A stretch of 64,000 nt of DNA, from NCBI RefSeq assembly GCF_002878395.1, contig NC_061115.1:57631940-57695939 (forward strand), read 5' to 3'. The stretch comes from Capsicum annuum. Taxonomy: Eukaryota; Streptophyta; Magnoliopsida; Solanales; Solanaceae. The translations under genes were made by a program, and so were the position numbers. Shown piece after piece: positions 56,692 through 64,000 of the stretch (position 1 is its first letter; each line of letters begins with the position of its first letter). The notes beneath the pieces are model-generated. The model had not been told where the DNA came from. It made no database searches and was given only the letters and a program-made list of their open reading frames with translations.

Positions 56692-58058
56692 TTGCCTTCA
56701 AGTATACCCTAACCCTTAGAGTAGTTTATTTTTAATTTTAAGTTGAGGGTATAAGGTAGGTTGTTCTTGTAGAATATTTTGTAGATAATTAGGAGTAATA
56801 CAAGTACTTGAGGCAGTTAGCTTATTTTGTGATTTTTGAGTACCTCTTTATTGGTCTTATATATTGTTTACTGTGTAAATTGCATCCATTTGTAACCACT
56901 GTGCATCCTTTTGTCACATTAGTCTGGAAACTGAATAACCTTTGTTAAACAAGTACATAAATCAGATAAGTAGTGATATGCAAGATACTTGTGTGCCATG
57001 TATGTGTAAGGTCTTACTCAGTTCCCGTTGTGTGTTGATTCTAGAACTTCCCCGGTTAGTCTTGCCATGGTCATAGGATAGGAGTTAGGAAAGGATCATA
57101 GGCCATTTTTGATGATTAGTCCACTTTTAGCCTAAATGACCTTCCTAATGTGAATAATATCCCTTGATCCCTATTAGAGCCTAATTAACCTATTTCTTTC
57201 TATGACACCTCTCACCTTCCCGTTTATATCATAATGAACCTATTTTAGCCCTTGTCCTCCTTAGACACTGTGCACCTTGACTTAGGTAACCAGCCTAAGT
57301 TAAGGGTGGCTATCAAAGGGCTGCGTGATACAAAATGAGTAAGAAGAGAGGAAGAATAAAAGAAAAGAATAAAAGGTTGTATGCGGTGAAAAATGAATAA
57401 GAAATGAGAAAGTTGTGTAAAAGATGAGAAGAAAAATAATGTGATAATTGAAAAGACCTCATCCATCTTGAGCATGTGTTATCAATAAAAGAGAGGAAGA
57501 AAAGAAGGTTGAGAGTTGAAACCCCAAGAGTTTAGTGTAGAGTCAAGGAGGCATAGTCACTCTAAAATATCCATTAATATCATACCAGTCCCTGGCCTAT
57601 GTTATAAGCTTAAGAAAAACCCTATAGTGATCCTAACTTACCTGTCTAAAAACTTGGGTACTGACTATAAGGGAAAGCCTGTGGCATTTGACATGCAGTG
57701 TTTGGAACTTCATTCTGAGAGTGAGTCTTGTTTTATCCCTCTGTTTATGAATTTGACTTCTGATATAAGTGAAAAAGAGACTTCTTTGTTATAAGGGCAC
57801 ACTGTGTATATTGATATTTATTGACTTTTTTAAAGAAGTGTGATCTTGGTATGGCATAGTTGTTATTACTGAATATTTTCTGTATCTTGATTCTTATGAG
57901 TTGCATGGTTATTTTTTAAAATAGCAACAGTGAACTTTAAAATTGACTGACCTTGGAGATGGTGAATGTATTCTAAACGATTATGAGTAGTTAGCTGCCA
58001 AATTGTACTTCGTATTCTCTTAGTTATGTTATGGTTACTTGAGGACAAGCAATTGTGT
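56692..58058 (+). other. 3' UTR of Athila-like element with stem-loop
   Basis: Contains ACTTAGG-TAACCAG-CCTAAGT near 57281-57301, a perfect 7-bp stem, followed by TTAAGGGTGGCTATCA. The same feature is in the Tat/Athila-like 3' UTR at 17195-17245. A chance 92-codon open stretch at 57516-57794 lies in conserved UTR sequence and is not called a gene. Confidence 0.65.
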
Positions 58059-58071
58059 AAGTTGAGGGTGT
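58059..58071 (+). other. Polypurine tract
   Basis: AAGTTGAGGGTGT immediately before TGATGTGTGAGCC, the LTR start. Confidence 0.75.
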
Positions 58072-59126
58072 TGATGTGTGAGCCTATGCTAACATATTTG
58101 AGGCTTTTACCTCTAAATAATTGTAAGGTATTGAACAACTTTAGTTGTTTTTGATTACTTTACTTTGGTTTTTGCAGTAAATGTTGAGATGTAGGAGAAC
58201 CAAAAATAATGAAAGCAAAAAGGCTGAAAAGTGAAGCAAAATAAAGGCCAAGTATGGCTGACGACGTTCATGATAAGTCGTTAGCCTGGTTATAAGTTGT
58301 CAAGGATGCCTTCAGCCTTAAATAGGGAGTTGAAGACATTTTTGTGACGACGTTCGTGATAAGCCGTCAGTTTTGTGATAGGGCGTTAATGTTGTCGTCA
58401 GCCTTAGGCAGCTAGAGCCAAAATTCCAGAGGAGCTGACAACATCAGTGATAAGTTGTCAGGTTAGTGATAAGGCTTCAACGTCGTAGTTAACCTTAGAC
58501 AACAGAAACCAAAAGTGCAGAGGAGCTGAAGACATCCGTGTTAAGCTGTCAGACTCCTGATAGGCTGTCACGGATGTCGTCGTCTATTTTGAGAAAAAGC
58601 TGCAACTTTAATTTTATTTCCTTATTTATGTTGAACTATTTAAAGCTTTCTTTTAGGGTTTTCTATTATTCATTCATTCAACATCATCATTATTCAAAAG
58701 AGAGTTCAATACTTTGAGTCTTGGAGAATATTTTTCGATATTTCTTTCTCTATCTTTCTGGGTTCGAACAATACAACTAGTTTAGGGATTTTCCTTTATG
58801 ATCTAATCTATGATTCACTAATTATTATTCATCTCTATAAGTTAATCTTATCAATTATGAATTCAATTATGTGTTTTATTCTTTGCATCATGAGTGGCTA
58901 AACTCTGTTAACCTGAATTATGGGATCTAGGGTTAGGTCGTGATGAGGTGCTAAATATTCAAGATTTAATAGGTGTTAGGATTTCTTGATAATTTGAGAT
59001 TTGAATTAACATCTATTGGTTACAAATAGTAGACACCCCTACTTTGAATTGCTTGAGAAATAAATCCTATACAGTATGAAGTGAATTATCAACAAAGACT
59101 TGAAAATACTTTATTTAATAATCAGT
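58072..59126 (+). repeat. 3' LTR, Athila-like, interrupted
   Basis: Aligns with 49401 to ~50465. It has the four-unit hairpin array at 58259-58584. It ends AATAATCAGT at 59126, followed directly by TGTAAAGACCC, the end of an oppositely oriented LTR. The remaining ~430 bp should appear beyond the right edge of the window. Confidence 0.85.
58259..58584 (+). promoter_or_regulatory. U3 array of TGACGAC...GTCGTCA hairpins (3' LTR)
   Basis: Four units matching 49588-49916. Here the first unit starts TGACGACGTTCATGATAAGT and the second has TGACGACGTTCGTGATAAGC, closer to a symmetric palindrome than the 5' LTR copy. Both LTRs have drifted by substitutions while keeping the four-unit layout. Confidence 0.65.
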
Positions 59127-61648
59127 TGTAAAGACCCAAAAAATAGGTCCCGGAGCGTCACACGGTGCTTGAGGCTACGAGTAGCCCCAAGCTAATCCTT
59201 TGAGCCCATTTTCATTCAGTTCAGCACAAATCAACGGGGTTTTCATAAATAACCTTCAAATATCAATAGAGCAATCATCATCCAAGAATAAAAGAATTTC
59301 AGAAAGATAACAAATGCGACTTATTAGTCAGCTCCCAACATCTATACTAGTCTGACAAACCTCTAAGAAAATCAATAAAACCATCGAGCCATTAAGACAT
59401 ACCCCAACTGAATCATACTCAGTTATCAAATGAAAATAATTCTGTGAAACCAACATCAGACATCACATCCTCGGAATCACTGTCGAACCTAGAACTGAGC
59501 ACCTGAACCTATATTCCTAGAAAATGAAGCCCACATCCAAAGATGTGGGTCAGTACCAGGGAAAGAAACCGAGTATATGGGGGAGCATGCAGTTATATAA
59601 CATCATCATCATAAATATTTATAAGAAATATGCAGGATGTATGAAAGACTCACATAGCCTGAAGAAAATCATCATAATCATGAGAGGATGAGATAAGTAT
59701 AATAACACATGTGAGTCATCATATAATTTGTCAATCACTTTCAGTTCATCAAGAATATCAATTCTCATAATGTAAATATCATTTAAATCTTTTGAAAGAA
59801 CAACTTTCACAATTCCACTTTCAAATCACTTCACCATTCACCATAGACACAAGGAAACACATACGATGGTAGATCCTATAACCAACATAAACCATGTGAG
59901 CTACATGGAGTCCAACGTACAACCCACATTGGGGAGAGACATCCTATCCTTGCCATCGGAGTAGGACTATCAATATCAAATCCACACAAACTAGTGATCA
60001 CTATATAAATCAGCCTCAGGCTCACTCCTACAGGGGCATGTAGTTATAGGGAAGTAAGGTCTCGTTATACCTCCCAGTCGGTGCTAAAGATTTCTCTCAA
60101 ACTTAGCTCAGATCATTTCAAAGACAATCCACAAGAAAACAATTTCAATAATATATAAATATACATCGGGAGCCATCATGCTTCCCATCTATCAAAATCA
60201 ACCACGTTGTGGATTTCTTTCACACTCAAGTTTAAAACAACTCTATTAAGACCAAAAGGTCAAATCATTCAAAATATCTCAAATATTCAATATCAACGTG
60301 CTTATAACACACACTTTCTAAAAAAAAAACAGAATTTCCAATGGGGATTCACGACCCAAATATCAAAATCATGATAAATATAGTTCAAGATTCATGCTTT
60401 ATATCTCCACACNNNNNNNNNNNNNNNNNNNNNNNNNNNNNNNNNNNNNNNNNNNNNNNNNNNNNNNNNNNNNNNNNNNNNNNNNNNNNNNNNNNNNNNN
60501 NNNNNNNNNNNNAATATCAAAATCATGATAAATATAGTTCAAGATTCATGCTTTATATCCCCACACATGTAAATTCATCTTTCAAAATCATAAACATCAA
60601 GATTTTATAATAATCATCATAAGATATGGGTTTATGCTTCAAATTCATAAAAGTCAAATAAAAATCATGCCTTTGTAAAGAAAATTACTTTTGGGCACAA
60701 GAACGAAAGAGAGTTCTTGTTGAAAAACCCCACGTACCTTGAATGATGAAATTTATATCGATACTTATTTTGGAGATGTTAATCGTGCCTTTGAATAATG
60801 GTTCTTGGAGTTCTTGAACTAGGAACTTGGAATCTTGAATAAATTTGCAGAATTAATGGTGAACTTTGGAGGTTCTTGAAGTTGGATGTAGGAGCTTAGG
60901 GTTTTTATTTTGAGGAAATTTGATGAAATATAACATATTATGCTTCTAATAGGCTTTAATATAGGGTTTGGATGGATTTTGGGTGAGGGGAAATGACCAA
61001 AACGCCCCTAAAAATCAAATAATTCTCGAATCTGTCCTTTGGTGGACTGTTTTGATAGTATGAAGTAGATCAACCATAACGTTTTACTCTGATATCCATA
61101 TTGGATGAAACTAATTTCATTAGAAAGAGGACTCTCATATCTTTCCGTTGATATGTAGTATGTCATCCAAATCATTGTGTACGAGGAGTTATGATCGTTT
61201 GAATTTGACCCAAAAATTCGCTTTTGATAGGCCGAAGTAGATCGACCATAACTTATTGCTCCGATAGAAAAATTGGATGAAACCAATTTCATTGGGAAGA
61301 GAACTCGCAGAGCTTTCTGTTGATTTATAGTAGATCATCTAGATCATTATGTACAAGGAGTTATGATCATTTAAAGTTGGAGCAAAAATACGCCAGGCCT
61401 CAGTACTTTTTCCTGCATATTTTACTGTTCACTATTATTCACGGTTTGATTGGAATGTTCGTAACTCGTCGCTCGGGTGTCCATTTTGGATGATCCATAT
61501 ATTTTTGGAAATATTATTTGATACTCTACGCAATGGTGGGTCATAATCTAAGACATTCCACATGGAAAAATTGATAATTCATTCTAGAAAATAGAACCCA
61601 GCACGTTTACGCACAAAATTTCAACGAAAAATTTCCTGGGGTATTACA
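59127..61648 (-). repeat. 3' LTR of the chromovirus
   Basis: Minus strand TGTAATACCCCAGG at 61648 to CTTTACA at 59127, about 2.5 kb including a 100-N gap. Contains two ~172-bp tandem copies at 61051-61222 and 61223-61395 (both with GAAGTAGATC, GACCATAAC-like words, TTGGATGAAAC and GAGTTATGATC). Confidence 0.88.
60413..60512. other. Assembly gap, 100 N
   Basis: Exactly 100 N. The 54 bases before it (60359-60412) recur directly after it (60513-60566) with one difference, so two contig ends overlap and were not merged. Confidence 0.95.
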
Positions 61649-61664
61649 TCATCTCCCTCTTGAA
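61649..61664 (-). other. Polypurine tract of the chromovirus
   Basis: Minus strand TTCAAGAGGGAGATGA immediately before TGTAATACCCC. Confidence 0.8.
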
Positions 61665-61869
61665 ACATTCGTCCTCAAATGATGCTAGACATGCCAAGAT
61701 TAGATAGGGAATAGAGCATACAGATGAAACCATTCGTTAGACTCATCACCATATCGTTTCTCACTCCAAATGCTACATAAAATGCATAAATTCAAGAAAG
61801 TACAGCTGAACTCATAATAAATGATAGCTGAACTGCTACAACATTTATCAAAAGTGCATGATTTAGGAA

Positions 61870-62050
61870 AGAACGGTACCTTCAGCTTGATCGGTGTTCG
61901 CAGAAAATAGGTGTGGGTTCTTGGATCGCATATCTTCCTCAGCTTCCCAAGTTGCACCCTCAACAGATTGGTTTCGCCACAACATCTTGACCAAGGGAAC
62001 TTCTTTGTTCCTTAGTCTTCAGACACTAAAATCAAGAATCTCAACAGGAA
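61870..62050 (-). pseudogene. Chromodomain of integrase C-terminus
   Basis: After a TGA at 62019-62021, the minus-strand frame continues RLRNKEVPLVKMLWRNQSVE then GATWEAEEDMRSKNPHLFSA. This is the C-terminal chromodomain typical of Tekay/Del chromoviruses, thought to guide integration to modified chromatin. The TGA stands where the family has Arg (CGA), a single C-to-T change. Confidence 0.85.
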
Positions 62051-62939
62051 TCTCATCAAAAGAAAGATTTTCTTGAATGTCAGCACTCACAGAGGAATCC
62101 ACTACCACAACATCGCTAATATGCTTTCTAAGCATGGAGACATGGAATATTGGATGAACAGAGGACAACTCGGAAGGCAACTCGACCTCATAAGCTACCT
62201 TACCAACACGGCTAAGAATTTTGTAAGGACCAACATAATAGGGACTAAGCTTCCCCTTCTTTCCGAATCTCTTCACCCCCCTCATGGGTGAAATTTTTAG
62301 ATACACTAGGTCACCAACTTCAAACTCAAGGTCTCTCCTTCTAACATCCGCATATGACTTCTGACGACTCTGCGCAGTTTTCAACCTTTCCTTAATCCAC
62401 TTAACTTTTTCCATAGCCTCAAATACCGAATCAGGACCACTCACAGCCACTTCACCCACCTCCAACGAACCTGTGGGTGATCTACACTTCCTCCCATCTA
62501 AGGCTTTAAATGGAGCCATGCCAATACTAGAGTGGAAACTGTTATTGTAAGAAACCTCTATCAACGGTAAGTGATCATCCCAACTTCCCTTAAAGTCAAG
62601 TGTACAAGCTCTCAACATATCCTCTAAGGTCTGGATGGTCCGCTCAGCCTGACCATCGTTCTGCGGATGAAAAGCAGAACTCAAAAGCACTTGGGTACCA
62701 AGACCCTTCTGAAAAGCTTTCCAAAATTGCGAAGTGAACTGAGTACCCCTATCCGAAATAATAGACAAGGGAACTCTATGCAGTCTTACTAGCTCTCGGA
62801 TATACAATCTAGCGTAATTCTCAGCAGTATATAAAGTATGAACAGGCAACAAATAAGCAGACTTAGTCAACCTATCAACCAAAACCCAAATTGAATCATG
62901 ATGGCGTTGGGAAAGAGGTAAACTAATCACAAAGTCCAT
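62019..62939 (-). pseudogene. Chromovirus integrase core and C-terminal region
   Basis: A 306-residue open stretch. MDFVISLPLSQRHHDSIWVL (first Asp in MDF), SIISDRGTQFTSQFWKAFQ (second Asp), FHPQNDGQAERTIQTLEDML (Glu): the DDE triad is intact. Then YNNSFHSSIGMAPFKALDGR, RLKTAQSRQKSYADVRRRDL, EFEVGDLVYLKISPM, GPYKILSRVGKVAYEVELP and HPIFHVSMLRKHI. The start is only a break: upstream sequence continues in the same frame past a TAG at an expected Trp codon. Closest to functional in the window. Confidence 0.92.
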
Positions 62940-63540
62940 ATTTATATCTTCCCACTTCTAGGTGGGAATACTAAACTCTTGCATCATACCACCAGGTCTT
63001 TGGTGTTCAACCTTAACATGTTGGCCATTTGCACACATAGCTACAAACGTTGTTATATCTTTCTTCATGCCACTCCACCAATAGATTTCCCGCAAGTCTC
63101 AGTACATCTTGGTCGCACCAGGATGAATAGAATATCGCACCCCGTGTGCTTCAGCCATAATCCTCTGTCTCAGATCATCAACATTCAGGACACGCAATCT
63201 ACCCTACAATCTCAACACACCATCTCCGCCTTGGGAGAAAACCTCTACTTTTTGGTCCTTGACTGACTCCTTCAGTCTAACCAAACTAGCATCTAAGTAT
63301 TGCTTTTCCTTTACTTCCGAAACCAAGGAGGATTCAGAACTACTTTGAACCCTATACTACCTTCAGTAAAGTCAAACAACCTATCCCCTAATCTAGCCAA
63401 CGATGTACATCACGAGCCAACTCTTTCTTACCTTCTACCACATGCGAAACACTACCCATGGACACTTTACTTAGGGCATCCACCATAACATTAGCCTTGC
63501 CCAGATGGTACAGAACACTCATATCATAGTCCTTTAACAA
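62940..63540 (-). pseudogene. Integrase zinc-binding region, chromovirus
   Basis: Minus strand AEAHGVRYSIHPGATKMY, REIYWWSGMKKDITTFVAMC, ANGQHVKVEHQRPGGMMQEF, SIPT, stop, KWEDINMDF. The His pair (AEAH, SIHPG) and first Cys remain; the second Cys reads Gly. About 150 residues linking RNase H to the core, with several stops. Confidence 0.8.
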
Positions 63541-63900
63541 TTCTAACCATCATCTCTACCTAAGATTCAATTCTCTCTGGGTAAACACATACTGCAGACT
63601 CTTATAATCAGTGAAAACATCAACATGGACACCATACAAATAGTGTCTCCAGATTTTCAAAGCAAACACAATAACAGCCAACTCAAAGTCATGGGTGGGG
63701 TAATTTTTCTTATGAGGTTTCAACTGTCTAGAAGCATAAGCTATCACCTTATCCTTCTGCAACAATACGCAACCCAACCCAACTCTTGAAGCATCACAGT
63801 TGACCACAAAACTATAAACACCATCAGGCAAAGTCAAAACAGGGGCTAAAGTGAGTTGAGTCTTCAACTACTGAAAACTCTTCTCACAAGATTCGGACCA
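63541..63900 (-). pseudogene. RNase H, chromovirus
   Basis: [89 protein letters not shown]. The Asp, Glu and Asp of the active site (NCDAS, THDFEL, FTDY) are present; 104 residues are open. Confidence 0.9.
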
Positions 63901-64000
63901 CAAGAACTTCACTTTCTTTTGGCTCAACCGAGTCATAGAAGACACAATAGAGGAGTAACCCTCAACAAAATAGCAGTAATAGCCAGTTAAACCTAAGAAA
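63901..64000 (-). pseudogene. Reverse transcriptase C-terminal end, chromovirus
   Basis: Minus strand FLGLTGYYCYFVEGYSSIVS then MTRLSQKKVKFLWSESCEKS, leading to a stop at the QLKTQL junction (Gln codon). Conserved end of RT; the rest is outside the window. Confidence 0.85.

Larger units (their letters stand above)
49401..59126 (+). mobile_element. Non-autonomous Athila-like element carrying a plant transposon ORF
   Basis: 5' LTR 49401-50899, Asp-tRNA primer site 50904-50921, gag, protease, post-pol signature, two internal hairpin arrays, Transposase_32-like ORF 54647-56691, 3' UTR with stem-loop, polypurine tract 58059-58071 and 3' LTR from 58072, cut at 59126 by the next insertion. RT, RNase H and integrase are absent. 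By eye about 14 differences separate the first ~190 bp of the two LTRs, so the insertion is not recent. It inserted into the LTR at 48384. Confidence 0.85.
59127..64000 (-). mobile_element. Tekay/Del-like chromovirus, 3' half
   Basis: Read on the minus strand from the right edge: RT end, RNase H, integrase, chromodomain, polypurine tract and 3' LTR (61648 down to 59127). It is the best-preserved element in the window and the last inserted of the right-hand nest. The 5' half lies beyond 64000. The target duplication would be TCAGT (59122-59126) if it follows the 5-bp rule. Confidence 0.9.

Noticed and set aside
57516..57794. 92-codon open frame between the transposon ORF and the 3' LTR
   Set aside because: Sits in 3' UTR sequence that is also conserved, without an open frame, near 8040-8120; no protein features.
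60341..60610. Open frame across the N run
   Set aside because: Exists only because the N gap is translated as X; it lies inside an LTR and next to an assembly overlap.
1..64000. Host protein-coding gene, defence system or biosynthetic cluster
   Set aside because: Every coding signal I could identify belongs to retrotransposon gag/pol or the transposon-associated ORF; no exon-intron structure with a host-like protein was seen.

Overview
This is an AT-rich plant nuclear window made almost entirely of LTR retrotransposons in various states of decay. I found no convincing host gene, tRNA, rRNA or CRISPR array. The mix is chromodomain Ty3 elements with long LTRs starting TGTAATACCCC and a Met-tRNA primer site (Tekay/Del-like), Athila/Tat-like Ty3 elements with an Asp-tRNA primer site, and a Ty1/copia family. 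Together with the plant transposon-associated ORF found twice, this suggests a dicot pericentromeric region. A Solanaceae genome is my best guess, from general familiarity and not from any search.

Layout, left to right. 1-2162 (-): Athila-like pol fragment running off the left edge. 2167-4156 (+): decayed putative plant transposon protein ORF. 4604-9541 (+): small non-autonomous element with 5' LTR, primer site, one short broken ORF, polypurine tract and a 3' LTR cut at 9542. 9542-13790 (+): Tekay-like LTR, primer site, gag and protease. 13791-15041: unassigned DNA plus integrase and LTR scraps. 15042-17227 (-): 3' LTR and 3' UTR of a Tat/Athila-like element. 17228-29825 (+): three-LTR tandem of one copia family. 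29826-30655 (-): truncated LTR of the 15042 family. 30656-33443 (+): Tekay-like LTR end, gag, protease and start of RT. 33444-45410 (+): a second Tekay-like element with a rearranged 5' LTR, its RT split by a 3.27-kb solo LTR (40234-43504) with a 5-bp target duplication. 45411-48383 (+): Athila-like RT-RNase H-integrase. 48384-49400: 5' part of another Tekay-like LTR. 49401-59126 (+): non-autonomous Athila-like element with gag, protease and the plant transposon ORF but no RT or integrase. 59127-64000 (-): the best-preserved element, a Tekay-like chromovirus with RT end, RNase H, integrase, chromodomain and 3' LTR; its LTR holds a 100-N gap.

The right half is a nest at least four deep: Athila pol, then Tekay LTR, then non-autonomous Athila, then chromovirus. 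Most coding remnants are broken by base substitutions of the C-to-T/G-to-A type: stops at expected Trp, Gln or Arg codons, and catalytic Asp changed to Asn at seven sites. This is what methylated, silenced plant DNA is expected to show.

The most interesting signal is non-coding. Nearly every LTR family here carries its own array of short imperfect palindromes just upstream of its TATA-like box. One palindrome (TGACGACATTCGTGATAAG and relatives) is shared between a Tekay-like solo LTR and the unrelated non-autonomous Athila-like element, where it also occurs internally beside the plant transposon ORF.
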